A program made the position numbers and the translations under genes. A stretch of 64,000 nucleotides of DNA from Garcia nutans (Eukaryota; Streptophyta; Magnoliopsida; Malpighiales; Euphorbiaceae). This document shows positions 1-12,512 of the stretch, one piece after another (the stretch's first letter is position 1; every line of letters begins with the position of its first letter). A model generated the notes under the pieces. That model was not told the DNA's origin. It worked only from the letters and a program-made list of their open reading frames with translations, and did not search any database. The stretch is from assembly GCA_947685225.1 (NCBI GenBank), contig CANTUV010000009.1, positions 1,302,001 to 1,366,000 of the forward strand. Direction: 5' to 3'.

Positions 1-948
1 TCTGTATAAATTTTAACCATCTCTTAATAAATTTTTAGTTTCACCGATACATATTGTCGGGATTGTATATATACATGCATATTTCCATTTACTCTAAAAA
101 AATCAAACTGTTATTATTTTTATTAATTAAATAATAATATAAAAATCATTTTTATTTAAGTTTTATTTTTATATTATTAAGTCTAAATAGGTGGAATTAT
201 ACGCCTAATCCGTCGCAATATTTCGCTTTATACTAATTTATCCAACAGCAAATATCAATTCTCTCATATTTATTTTGACAAAATAAAATAAAATTATTAA
301 TTAATTAAAGCCAATGACACTAAAAAATAATAATAAATTAATTTAAAAGAAAGTAAACAATGAGAATATAAATTGATAATACTATTTAAAATAATATCAA
401 GTTTATGTATTTTTAATTAAACTTTTTAATTTAACCAACTTAAATATTTCATTGCTTATAAATTTTTTATGTAAAATTATTTTTTTAAGTCAAATTTATT
501 AAGACCATAATAATAGTAAAACTTTTATTACCAAGCTTATTGTTTATAAATTTTTATTAAAATGACATTTATAAAAAATATAATTCAATTTGATTTGGTG
601 TTTGAATTTTACTCTATATTTGAGTTTGGATAAATTCAATTATATTATGATAAATATATTTTATTTTAGGTATTTATAAATTTACAAATTATAAATTGGA
701 TAATAATTTTAACTAATCAAATTTATATGAACATGACCAATAATTCCGGGAAATTTCAGGTCAAAACCAGGAGTGACGCATATGATCGTAAGAATTGACA
801 ATTTGAGGATGACATCTAATCCAACGGTTAGAATTGCATCAAGAATCATCCAAAAAGATCCGACCTTTTCAATAGCTGGCCCTCTGTCCCTCTCTGTAAA
901 TTTTAACATCTACAGAGAAGAGCCAAAAGAAACAACGCAGAGAAAGAA
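1..948. other. AT-rich upstream region of the OPT gene
   Basis: Strongly AT-rich sequence without a credible gene. It is the presumed promoter and 5' leader of the transporter gene whose ATG is at 949. Small open frames at 709-1060 are shadows in other frames. I could not single out a convincing TATA box. Confidence 0.6.
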
Positions 949-3900
949 ATGGCAGCTTCAACTACTCACGAAATCAGAACTCCTCTTAGTAAGAAAAAAA
1001 CTTTCCTTCATTTTCCTTATAATTTTCCTTCCTTTTCTCTCTAACTTTCCACTTCTGTAAACACGCCACAGTTAAAAACAATCGAACCTCCAAATCCGAT
1101 TATATTGATGATGAGGACGAGAATTCTCCGATCGAGCAAGTCGCACTCACAGTCGCCACCACAGATGATCCTAATCTACCAACTATCACGTTTCGCTCGT
1201 GGATTTTGGGGATTCTTGCTTGTATTCTTCTCTCTTTTCTCAACCAGTTCTTCTGGTACCGCCGTGAGCCTCTCGGCATCACTTCCCTCTCCGCCCAAAT
1301 TGCGGTGCTTCCGCTCGGCCATCTCATGGCTTTGACGATCACGGATAAAATTTTTTTCAGAGGAACAAAGTGGGAGTTTACTCTCAATCCGGGACCGTTT
1401 AATTTGAAGGAGCACGTGCTGATCACGATCTTTGCTAATTCTGGAGCTGGTAACGTCTACGCGATTCACATCGTTAGTGCCGTTAAGATTTTCTACAAGA
1501 AGGAGCTGAGTTTTTTTGTGGCGTTTCTCGTCGTTATAACGACGCAAGTGTTGGGATTCGGATGGGCTGGTATTTTCCGGCGGTACTTGGTGGAACCCGC
1601 TGCTATGTGGTGGCCACAGAATCTGGTGCAGGCCTCTCTATTCAGGTATTCACGTACACTACTGCTTACATCTTTCTCCTATCTTTGATCAATTGCCACG
1701 TATACTTTTTCTTATAATTAATGAGATTGTTAAAGCACGTATCTTTATCAATGCTTTTTTATTATGATGATTTAATTAGTAACTTACTATAAATTACATA
1801 AAATAAAAAAGATAAAAAAGAGGATTGATTGATTAAATTATTATTCTCATTGGGAAATTACATCATTGATGACATTGGCACTCTTGTCATCGTCGTTCTC
1901 GTTTAGTTTCGCTGTTAAAAATATTTATAATTTTTAATTAAAATTTATATAAACTAATATATTTAATTTTTTTAATATTTTTTTAGTTAGCTCCATATGT
2001 ATTAAACTTAATTAGTGTAGCTTAAAATATTTTTAGAAAAACACTAGTAATATGGTAAATGATTATTTACCGATCTGACCATTAGGGGACGAAATCAGAA
2101 TTTGAAATAAAGGGAATCTTCTTTTGTTTTAATAGTATTTTATAAATTTATTAATTTATTAATAATATATTTTTATTATTAAAAAATTAATTAATAAAAA
2201 ATATTAATATATATGTATATAGAATTTTAAATTTACAAGATTGTTCATGATAAAAATAAAATAAAGAGAAAAAAAATAAATAATGAATATAATTTTTAAA
2301 AAATAATTAAAATAAATGAGTTTTTTAATTCATTAAATGAGTTGAAATTTATTTAGTTGAAAAATTTATTCCTTCCTTTATTTTTATTTTGCATTTGTAT
2401 ATTATCAATATTTTGTTAATTTTTTAAAAAAGAACTATTGCTTATAGAATAAATAATTTATTGTAATTTTTTTTGACTTTTTGTAAAAATTTAAAAAAAA
2501 GGGAGGGCAATTTAAAATTTTGAAAAAAAATTAATAAATAATTTAAAAATTCTTAAAAAATATTATATATATACATATTTTCAAAAAGAGAAGTGGCAAC
2601 TGCCCCCTTTTCATTAACATGTCTTCGCCCCTCCTGACCACGAATTGAGCTGCAAATCTTAATTATTGAAAAAAATTACATATTGATGAAGGTTTGAAAA
2701 TTTTAATTTTTTTAAAAAATTCAGTCATGATTATTTACCAGTAATGAAAAGAAAACACATTTACATTGACGAAAAATGTTTTTTAAATGTTAAAATGAGT
2801 TTATCACAGCACAAGTCCCAGGATAAATGGTTTGAAGGAAAATCATATTCCTTTATTATTTGTCAAGAGAAAACATAAATTTTCTAATAGGTTTGTTTAT
2901 AGCTAGAACTATGTGTTTGTATAAATTATTAGATTCAATAAATAACTAAGTAGCACATCTAATTTTCCTCCTAATGCCCAACAATAAATAAATAACTAAA
3001 TAACTGTAATTAAGTATAGAAAATGTTGAACCAGCTCAACTTAGAAGTAGGTCATTTGTTTCCTTTTGGGTGAAGTTTGGATATAGGACTCATGGTTTTG
3101 AGCTTAATTGCTGGCTGGTTCAGGGTCAGGACCATTACCTAAGTCTTGATCTTTTTCTAAATTTAAAGGCTGGTCATTATCCCTGTAACAACATACACAA
3201 TAATGAAGTATCCTTCACACCCGCTTACAAATGTTGCAGGCACCACCCAAGCGTGATTTTGGATATCTTGATGGATGCTGCCATAGGATTAGGCAATAGA
3301 GTATTGTTGATAATGAGTTTTGATTAGAAAAAAGTAAAAAAAAAAATATCCTGGTAACCTTTATCTTTTCTGATAATGTTTAGTGTGTCAAAAAGCAAAT
3401 AAATATAACCTGCAAAAGTAAAAATAAGTTCCATAACTATTATGATTAGCGTAGTATTGGTTCGTGGATTTGTAATCACTTTTAAAAAATTTAGATTCAA
3501 ATGTTAACTGATTATCTTAGCATTGGTTCGTGGATTTATAATCACTTTTAAATTTAGATTCTAGTATAACTGTAAGTTGACTTGCATATACGTTTTTATG
3601 TCAATTAATTAATTTCTCAAGAAAATGTTCTTGTTAAGTAGGAAACCATAATCAAGTTAGAACTTGTCCATTTTATATGATTATATGGAATCTTTTTTTG
3701 ACAAATTTCATCGAACTAATACAGGGCATTACATGAAAAAGAGGAGAAGCCTCAAGGAGGATTAACAAGGAATCAGTTCTTCATTATTGCCTTTATCTGC
3801 AGCTTTGCTTATTATGTCTTTCCAGGCTATCTCTTCTCAAAATTATCCTCTCTCTCTTGGATTTGCTGGCTGTTCCCTACTTCCATTCTTGTCCATCAGC

Positions 3901-6811
3901 TTGGTTCAGGACTCCGAGGTCTTGGAATTGGCTCTTTTGGATTTGATTGGGCTAGTGTATCCTCATACCTTGGGAGTCCACTGGCTAGTCCATGGTTTGC
4001 AACAGCCAATGTAGCCATTGGTTTTGCCCTTATTATGTATGTAATTACTCCAATTGCATATTGGCTCAACATTTACAAGGCCAAGACCTTTCCTATATTT
4101 TCAGATGGCCTATTTACATCTACTGGCCAAAAATACAACATCTCAGCTATCATTGACCCAAAATTCCATATAGACATGGATGTTTATGAACGGGAAGGTC
4201 CTCTCTATCTCAGCACCAACTTTGCAATGATTTATGGTCTAAATTTTGCTTGCTTGGCAGCAGTTATTGTTCATGTCTTCCTCTTTCATGGAAGGTAAGT
4301 CGAGAAAAAAAAAACTCAGTTTGTTCACACTGCAAAGAAAATTATTTTTTTCAATTTAAGTTATGATTATTATATTTTCAGAACTTCTCTAGATACATAT
4401 TCAAATTCTAAAGCTATCCAATTATTTTGTATTCACAATCGGTAATTAGAATACAAGCTATCCAAATGCGACAGTGAAAAAAAAAGCAAGGTGCGATTTT
4501 ATTGTCCACATAACTACACCTTGCTGTAGCTTTAACATTTTCTAATTATTTCAAATAATACAGAGACATATGGCAGTTGAGTAAGTCTGCTTTCCAAGAG
4601 GAGAAAATGGATGTGCATACGAAACTCATGAGAAAATATAAGCAAGTCCCTGAATGGTGGTTCTTGTGTATCCTTCTCTTGAACATAGCAGCCACTATAT
4701 TTGCATGTGAATACTATAATGATAAACTCCAATTACCATGGTGGGGAGTCTTGCTAGCTTGTGGTCTTGCCCTCTTTTTCACCCTTCCTATTGGGATCAT
4801 CAAAGCGACAACAAATCAGGTAGATCATACACTTGTATGCCATTTTAGAAATGTAGCATTTCCTGTGCTTTTTTTACAATGGTTACGAACATTTATTTTC
4901 TTGTGCTATTATGAAGCATTTTTGTTGGTTTTAAGAACAAGTTGAAGAGAGAATAAGGGAAACCAGAAAAATAAAAGAATATCAGCACAAAATTGGAGCA
5001 AAAAGAGATTTCACATTCACTTCATTCATTAAATATCTATATATATAGGCATCTTAGTACAAGGTCCTATGTCTTTCTACTGTTGATCAACTAATTTACT
5101 CAACCAATTACTTTTGCAACCTAACAAATCAGCCATGCTTACAAATCTTGCAAGAAATAAGGATAACCATTCTTTTATGATTTTGCTTTGATTTTAAACA
5201 AAATTCTCAGCAACTCCAACAGTTCTAGTATTCTAAAATGAAATTTTCTTTGGCAAACAGACACCAGGGTTAAATGTGATAACAGAGTATATAATAGGGT
5301 ATTTGTACCCAGGATTTCCTGTTGCTAATATATGCTTTAAAGTTTATGGATTCATCAGCATGAAACAAGGGCTCACTTTTTTACAAGATTTCAAGCTTGG
5401 TCATTACATGAAAATTCCTCCTAGAGCCATGTTCATGGTACAGGTAATTTTGCCTCTCTGTGTGGTTCTGGTATTTTCCTTTTTGCCTTTTTGTATAGCA
5501 AATAATCACCTTTTGCATTAACATATTTATGTTTGTTAAAACTTTCTCATAAGATGATTTTTTGGGGTAAATTACTAAACCCCTTTTAGGTTCAAGTAAT
5601 ATTAATGCTTAAACCCTCTTTTCGAAAGTAAATTAAATGTTCCATATTTCATTTCTTGCATCATGTTATAGTTCCTTATTTTTTATTTTTGGGGGGAATT
5701 AAAAAGTATTCTTTTAATATGAATACTTTTTAATATCAAAATTTTAAGAACTAAACCCCTATTTGGTATAAATGAATTCAGCTAAAGTTTACAAAATTCA
5801 TTTGCAATTTCATGTTTTCATGTTCAATATATGGAAATATTCATTTTACTCTCGAGAATATTGCTTTGAATTCAGCTTAACAAAACCAAATTCTAAATGC
5901 GTAAATGAATTATTTTATACGATTCATGAAAGTAAAAATGAATGTCAATTCCTCTATTGATGTAATATTGAGTACAACTTAGCTGAATCTAATTTTATTG
6001 TTTGTAAAATGAATTTTGTCTTTCAAATTCATTTATTACCAAATAAGGAGTAAAATGTTGTTTATAATAAAAACTTAAGAGACTAGAGCATATAAAAAAA
6101 ATTAAGAAATTATTTTTGAATGAGGATGGACTTAAATGTGAATATAGCTAAACTATAAGTGTTTTTAATAATTTACTTTGTTAATTTCATCAGGTGGTTG
6201 GTACGGTAATAGCGGCAATGGTACATTTAGTAACAGCATGGTGGCTTATGGTTACTATCCCCAATATATGCGACCGTTCATTACTTCCAGCAGGAAGCCC
6301 ATGGACTTGTCCAGGTGATCATGTCTTCTATGATGCTTCTGTAGTTTGGGGTCTTATTGGTCCTCGCAGAATTTTTGGAGATCTTGGCCATTACTCTGCC
6401 ATCAACTGGTTTTTCTTAGCTGGTGCTTTAGCACCTGCCCTAGTTTGGCTTGCACATAAGGCCTTTCCTAACAAGCATTGGATTAAATTAATTTCCATGC
6501 CAGTACTTTTAGGTAGTACACTAAATATGCCTCCAGCTACTGCTGTCAACTTTATTACTTGGGTTCTTCTCGGATTTGCTTCAGGCTATGTTGCTTATAG
6601 ATATTATCGTGATTGGTGGAGTCGCCATAACTATGTATTGTCTGGAGCTCTTGATGCAGGATTAGCTTTCATGGCAGTGTTGTTGTACTTGTGTTTGGGG
6701 ATGCAACATGTTAGCCTTGATTGGTGGGGAAATGATTCAGATGGATGCCCATTAGCTTCTTGCCCAACTGCCTCAGGGGTTGTAGTGAAAGGTTGTCCAG
6801 TAATTCTCTAA
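949..6811 (+). CDS. Oligopeptide transporter (OPT family), six exons
   Basis: Proton-coupled plasma-membrane transporter of the plant OPT family, which carries small peptides and, in some members, metal chelates or glutathione. Exons by phase and splice sites: 949-988, 1072-1645, 3725-4294, 4564-4819, 5261-5443, 6194-6811; all five introns are GT-AG. The joined frame is open and gives 746 residues, normal for plant OPTs. The N-terminus is acidic and cytosolic (IDDEDEN near residue 26), followed by many hydrophobic segments. Family signatures are present: NPGPFN at about residues 119-124 in exon 2 and KIPPR at about 531-535 in exon 5. The C-terminal exon ends in a Cys-rich stretch. No disabling change is seen, so the gene looks functional. 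The closest subgroup seems to be the OPT1/OPT5 clade, but I am unsure of this and of the substrate. Introns 2 and 5 hold transposon-like sequence. Confidence 0.93.
1646..3724 (+). other. Intron 2 of the OPT gene with degenerate repeat
   Basis: A 2.1-kb AT-rich intron. Around 2495-2645 lies a stretch with the look of an old LTR remnant: a GGGAGGGCAA run, then about 90 bases on a CTGCCCCC run and a CGCCCCTCC run. An open frame at 3070-3327 has no recognisable domain and I do not call it a gene. A short tandem duplication lies at about 3448-3565. Confidence 0.4.
3448..3565. repeat. Two-copy tandem duplication in OPT intron 2
   Basis: The segment containing ATTGGTTCGTGGATTTGTAA, CACTTTTAAA and TTTAGATTC occurs twice in direct orientation about 60 bp apart, with a few substitutions and a small length difference in the T/A runs. 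Confidence 0.8.
5564..6178. mobile_element. Nested fold-back (MITE-like) elements in OPT intron 5
   Basis: Intron 5 is built of inverted repeats. The outer pair starts GGTAAATTACTAAACCCC near 5564 and is matched on the opposite strand by sequence ending AATAATTTAC near 6178. Inside it, about 5757-6048, a second pair reads CCCTATTTGGTATAAATGAA at the left and, inverted, TTCATTTATTACCAAATAAGG at the right. The arms share the sub-motif for ACAAAATTCATTT. No clear target duplication was found for either. There is no coding capacity; these are probably non-autonomous DNA transposons, one inserted in the other. Confidence 0.55.
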
Positions 6812-7345
6812 GTAATGGATCATTGGATTGTTGTGGAAAAGAGAAAGAAGATCAAAACAAGTAAGTGTTTGTAATTTATTGTGTTAAAAGTATTTTCATT
6901 GCTTCTCAATTATACACTTGTAAAGTTTATAATTGTAAAGTTTAGATAATTGTTTAGACCTTATTTACATTAGCTGTTTCATATTCTGCTGTAATTTCCC
7001 AGCATTTTGAGTACACATAATAACAAGTAATTTAGTAATGAATGAGTTATTATTCCTATAAGAAAAGTAATTGAATACTAAAAATATTTTTTTATTATCC
7101 AAAAAATTGATAATTAAGTTTTAAAATAAAGGAGTAAAGAAATTACTAATAATGGCTATGAATGCTAAAATCTCTATTAAAGTTTATTCTTATATTGAGT
7201 GCACCTAGAATTTAGATTTCATCATTCTTATATGTCTTACATTTTAGATTTCATTTTAACTAGTAGGGTTGTTAGTATATTAATAATAAGTTAAATACAG
7301 TCTATTAATAAATGTATATTCTTCTGAATAATAGATTATCCAGTC

Positions 7346-7388
<43 letters not shown>

Positions 7389-7988
7389 CAAACACGAGAG
7401 ATTTATTTCCACTTTTTTCCTTTTGATTTTATCATAGAGTTTTTCTTTGTAAATGAGATCTTAATATATCATAGAAACTAAGACTCCATATCTGTAATAT
7501 GATTCAAACTCTTAATTATTAGTGGAGTAAATGGAAAGTATAATTAATATCACTAATATCTCATAATTAAGAAAAAAAAATTGTCATTTTCACAAGTGCA
7601 TCATTATGGCATCAATTTTAGAAAAATTCATAACTTAATTGTGTTAGGTAAATTCTTAAATTTGAAAGTTTGATTATATTTTGATCCAATTAGCAGGCAA
7701 TTGGAATGGAAAAACTCACACACAAACAGTTGGCGATTTATGGATTAATTTCCATTTGCAAGTGCAAAAGCTCTAATTTTCCTTGAAGGGCTATCAATTG
7801 ATTATATATGAAGCAATTACTACTTTGCAGTTGGAAGAAATTAAACAATTTGCTTTAGTTAAATTGTTAAATTCATCCTACATCTAAATATTACAAGAAA
7901 TATAATAAGGTAACCTAACAAAAATAATGAATTACTGCATACTTTTACTAGAGAATTAATATGACTTGCAAATTAACCACAACAACCT

Positions 7989-8027
<39 letters not shown>

Positions 8028-8743
8028 CCTGTCTATTGAATTATTAAAAATTAAAATTTCCATTCACAATAAAGCCATAAAAATTATTAAAAAATATTTT
8101 TTATAAAATATATGTTTTACGTTTTATATATAAAACTATATATTTAAAATAATAAAATTATTTTACATGTATTATAATATTATTAGTCTTTCAAAGTTAT
8201 AAGCCAAGTTATATTTATTTTAAATATCAATTTAAATAAAGTAAATAAAAACTTAAGTAACATATGAATTTTATTGGAATAAAAATTTATATATAAAAAC
8301 TATAAGATTAAGAAAAATAATTTGCAATACATATTGTTTATTTTTATAATATTTATTTTAGTAGGTTTTTGGCAATTTTTTTTTATGCAACTGCTAATTT
8401 TTTAGATATGATCAATAGCTGCATCCAACCTGTTCGATTGTTATTTTTATTTTTCTAATAATTCATTCTTCTCAAATAGATAAGCACGCTTTTTTTTTAT
8501 TTATCTTAAATTATTATTTATTTATTATTTCAATAAGTTAACTAATGTGATAATTTTCTATTATATCTATGTTTAATGTCACTTATTAAGTATATCACAT
8601 ACTAAAATAAAAATACAATATAAAAAAATATATATTTTTTTATTTTTAATAAATTAATTAATTTTTATCTTTGTGAAATAAAAAAAAATCTATCAATTTG
8701 AGATGAAAGAAATAATAGCTGCTAGGCAAAAATTTGTTCTTTA
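6812..8743. other. AT-rich intergenic region with TA microsatellites
   Basis: This is the 3' flank of the OPT gene followed by AT-rich spacer. It holds two TA dinucleotide runs (about 7359-7386 and 7991-8024). About 7540-7790 resembles the sequence that flanks the solo LTR near 14.1 and 16.6-17.0 kb. No gene seen. Confidence 0.6.
7359..7386. repeat. (TA)n microsatellite
   Basis: Uninterrupted TA dinucleotide run; a second run lies at 7991-8024. Confidence 0.9.
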
Positions 8744-9318
8744 AACATGTTATTCTAGGGGATTTTAATGCTACGATTTCGGTTGACGAGGTTTCGGTAT
8801 ATGTTTCTGATAGAGAGGCCGGTTCAAGGGATTTCATGAATTGGATTTTTGACAATGGTCTGATTGATATGGGATTTAATGGTACTCCTTTCACATGGTG
8901 CAAGGGGAAGGAAAATGTTAATCTTAAGATGGCCAGGTTGGATAGAGTATTATGTACCGAGGATTGGAGGTTGGCGTTTCCGGAGGCACGAGTTTTCCAT
9001 CCTCTTCGGATGTATTCTGATCATATCCCACTTGTTGTGAAGCTTTTTCCTCCTGTTACTAATTTTGATCGGCATTTCCGTTTTCAGTGTTCCTGGTTTG
9101 CCCATAAAGACTTACCGAATCTGATAAAGCAGAAATGGAATACAGGTGCTTGTCCTTTGCAAGCTTTAACCAGTCTTTCGAATGATCTTGATAAGTGGAA
9201 TAGAGAATCTTTTGGAAATATTTTTCATAGGAAGCAAAGGTTGATACTTAGGATTGAGGGAATCCAGAGGTGTTTTGGCGACTTCCCCAGATTCCAGGTG
9301 GATCAAACTGGATTTTAA
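8734..9318 (+). pseudogene. LINE endonuclease domain, C-terminal part
   Basis: Encodes the C-terminal half of an APE-like endonuclease of a plant LINE. Visible motifs are GDFN near the start and SDHIPLV, which holds the conserved catalytic histidine of the family. The ATG at 8734 is fortuitous: it lies in the target duplication, before the element begins. The frame closes at 9318; downstream, recognisable sequence continues in other frames, with an in-frame TAG near 9349 and a second frame change near 9375, so at least three lesions separate it from the reverse transcriptase frame. Confidence 0.88.
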
Positions 9319-12300
9319 ACTGAGAACCGAACTGGAACAAGTGCTAGCTTAGGAGGAGCTTCATTGGTTTCAGAAAATCAAGGGAGGAATGGATCACTTC
9401 GGGAGATAGGAATACGAGGTATTACCATCTGGCGGCTGTGATTAAGAAACGAAGAAATTTAACTTTCAGGCTAAAGGATGATTCTGGGATATGGATGGAA
9501 GATCAGACTAAGATTAAAGCTACGGTGAGGGATTTCTTCAAAAACCTTTACTGCGAGCAAGCTGATTTGAATGAGCCTTTGTCTATTTCCACGGATTCTC
9601 TAAGATTGCCTCAGGATTTAGTGGAGGAACTTCAAATTCCCTTCACGAAAGAGGAAATTTGGAGTTCCCTATCTTCAATGGCGCCTTTTAAGGCTCCCGG
9701 GTTGGATGGATTTCAAGCTGCTTTTTATCAGAGACATTGGGCAGTAGTGGGAGATGACATTTCCAGATTTGTTCTTTCAGTTTTACATGGTGGCCAGCTT
9801 CCTAGTAAGTTGAATGAAACATTGATTGTCCTTATTCCTAAAGTGCCTTGTCTTGAATTGGCCTCTCAGTTCAGGCCGATTAGCTTGTATAACGTTTTGT
9901 ACAAATTAATTACCAAGACCATTGTTAATAGAATGAAGAACAACCTGACAGTTTTAATTGGTCCAGAGCAGAGTGGGTTTATCCCGGGTAGGCAAATAGT
10001 TGACAATATCGTGGTCTATCAAGAAGCGCTTCATATTATGTCTTCTCTTAAAGGTTCAAAGGGGTATATGACAATTAAAATTGATTTAGAGAAGGCGTAT
10101 GACAGGTTGGATTGGAAGTTTATTAAATGGGTATTAGAATCAGTGGGGTACCCGACGTCGTTAATTCAAACTATTATGGGTTGTGTTTGCTCCTCTTCTA
10201 TGAGTATTTTATGGAATGGAGAGAGACTGGAACCGTTTCGACCATCCAGAGGAGTGAGGCAGGGAGATGGGCTTTCACCATATTTATTTGTTTTGTGCAT
10301 TGAACAGTTAGCAAATTTAATTCGCCAATCTCTTAATGTTGGAGACTGGAAACCTCTTCCAATTTCACGTAGAGGTCCAAATCTAACCCATTTAATGTTT
10401 GCAGATGACATGGTTTTATTTGCAGAAGCGTCGATCAGTCAGATGGATAATATTCTTCGTATTCTTGATGTGTTTGGGAAGGCTTCGGGCCAGAAAGTGA
10501 ATATGGCTAAATCGGCTATTTTTGTATCTCCTAATACAGATGTGAATTTAGCAAATTCTTTATCCACAATGGCGGGCATTCCCTTGAGCAATGACTTGGG
10601 AAGATATTTGAGGGTTCCCTCTTTTCATGGAAGGGTTAAGGGGAGCTCACATAGATACATTCTGGATCAAATGCGAAGCAGGCTGGAAAGTTGGAGGGCT
10701 AAAACTCTTTCTCGAGCAGGAAGAGTTGTTTTAACGAGTTCAGTGCTGAATGCAATACCAATTTACCCTATGCAGGTAAGTCTCCTTCCAGTTTCCTTGA
10801 TTAACGAAATGGAGAGGATATGCAGAGACTTTATTTGGAATGGATGTGGTTCTAATAAACATACTCATCTTGTAAGCTGGGATCGGGTTAAGCAGTCAAA
10901 GGCTGTAGGTGGACTTGGGATCCGTAGTTTACGGAATTTGAATGTGGCGTTAGCTGGTAAAATGGGATGGAGGTTAGCGCGTAATAAAGAGGCACTTTGG
11001 GCAAGATGTTTGATTAATAAATACTCGAAAGGGCTTTTAACTTATCCGTATAGGAGGCCTGTAGCAAGTTCGAGCATTTGGAAGGCAGCTTTGAAAGGAT
11101 TGGAGTTTATTGATCGAGGAGAGGTTATTGATGTTCGAAATGGTCGGGATACCAAGTTTTGGACTGAGTGCTGGTTGACAACAGATTCTTTGTTGTCTAA
11201 GGCACTAATTCCTATTCCTGAAGATGAAAGGCAAGTCCCGGTTAGTTTTTATTGGGAAAAGGGAATTGGATGGAAGTGGAATATTCTCAAACCTCGTCTC
11301 CCCAATGAATATTTGGAGTTATTGCAGCCTATTCTTCTTTCAGAGGATGAGTTGGAGAGTGATGAAAGAGTATGGCAGCACACTTCAAATAACATTTATT
11401 CTACAAAAACTGGGTATGAAATTTTAAGTAGTGGGGAGGGTTTTGAGGATAGATTATGGAAGTTGATATGGAAGGTTATGGTGCCGCAGCGAGTGAATAT
11501 GTTCCTTTGGGAGGTGGCGCATGGGAAAATTATGTGCAATGCTGAGAGGAAGAAGAGGCATCTGACATCTATTGATGTATGTGGGAGGTGTAACCAGCAT
11601 GTGGAAAATGTGATGCATATTTTGAGGGAGTGTTCGTATGCTAAAGAGATATGGGAATTGTTTAATGTGCATAGAATCTATAGTAGTTTTTACTCATCCC
11701 AAGACTTGAGGAATTGGTTGCTTGTGAATTTGAATTCAATTTCTGTGCAGGTGGCGGGTGTAGCCTGGGATAAACTCTTTTCATTGATCTTGTGGTACCT
11801 ATGGAAGAATAGAAACGCTTTTGTGTTTGGTGAGCTTCCTCTGCCTCCGGATAATTTGTTTGCTGTCATTATGGAGAGGGCTCGGCAGGTGGAGTCGGCT
11901 TGGAATCCGGTGTTGATGAGAATAGAGAAGGATAGAAATGGACCAAGAATTGTTTCTTGGATGCCTCCAGAGAGGGAGGTGGTAGTAGTCAATACCGATG
12001 GTAGTGCAGGTGGGATTGGTGGAAATTCGGGTTGTGCGGGGGTGTTTAGAGATTGGCAGGGGAAGGTTTTGGGGGCCTTTTCAATGGCTTTGGGAACCTG
12101 TGGTATTCTTGAGGCAGAGTTATAGGGAATATACAATGGTCTTAATTTGGGGTGGGAGAAGGGATGGAGGAAGTTAGAAGTTCAGTCGGATTCGAAGGAG
12201 GCAATTTCCTTGATGAAAGACCGGCGGGTTTTACCATTGAGGGTGAGAAATTTGGTTCTTAGATGCCAAGAGTTATTGAAAAGGAGCTGGTTGGTACAGT

Positions 12301-12496
12301 TTAAAGTCATATACAGATAAGCAAATAGTGTAACAGATGGTCTTGCTAAGGAGGCAGCTAGAGATGGTCCAGGGCTGAAGTGGCTTGAAGATCTTCCAGC
12401 AGTGGCGGCAGCAGGTGTGCTTGCTGATTCAGTTGGTGTGTTGCATATGAGAAGAAATTAAGAGTTATTTGGGTTTAATCCCTCCAGCAGAGGAAA
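8744..12496 (+). mobile_element. 5'-truncated L1-type LINE retrotransposon
   Basis: Non-LTR retrotransposon copy bounded by a 16-bp direct repeat, AAAAATTTGTTCTTTA, at 8728-8743 and 12497-12512. The A-rich start of the repeat fits L1 endonuclease cleavage at TTTT/AA. The insert begins inside the endonuclease domain and ends with only a short A run, so it is a 5'-truncated target-primed copy. It contains the endonuclease C-terminus, the reverse transcriptase, a zinc-binding RVT domain and an RNase H domain, in the order usual for plant L1 elements. It is not autonomous: the start is missing and several stops and frameshifts break the frame. Confidence 0.93.
9438..12125 (+). pseudogene. LINE reverse transcriptase with zf-RVT and broken RNase H
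   Basis: A single 895-codon frame of a plant L1 ORF2. The fingers and palm are complete: a KAPGLDGF motif near residue 90, IPGRQIVDN, the KAYDRLDW motif, GVRQGDGLSP, and the active-site box FADDM near residue 324. A zinc-binding region follows with MFLWEVAHGKI and CGRCNQHVE near residues 690-730. An RNase H domain starts NTDGSAGG near residue 860. The frame is stopped by TAG at 12123-12125 inside RNase H; homologous sequence continues in the same frame (SDSKEA), meets a second stop near 12318 and ends near 12460. The long open RT suggests fairly recent decay. Confidence 0.93.
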
Positions 12497-12512
12497 AAAA
12501 ATTTGTTCTTTA

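Noticed and set aside
1100..1547. Minus-strand open frames opposite the OPT second exon
   Set aside because: They lie antisense to a well-supported exon with OPT motifs and show no domain of their own.
3070..3327. 85-codon open frame in OPT intron 2
   Set aside because: No recognisable domain and no splice-site continuity with the transporter frame.
11690..12136. 148-codon minus-strand open frame
   Set aside because: Antisense shadow of the LINE reverse transcriptase and RNase H frame.
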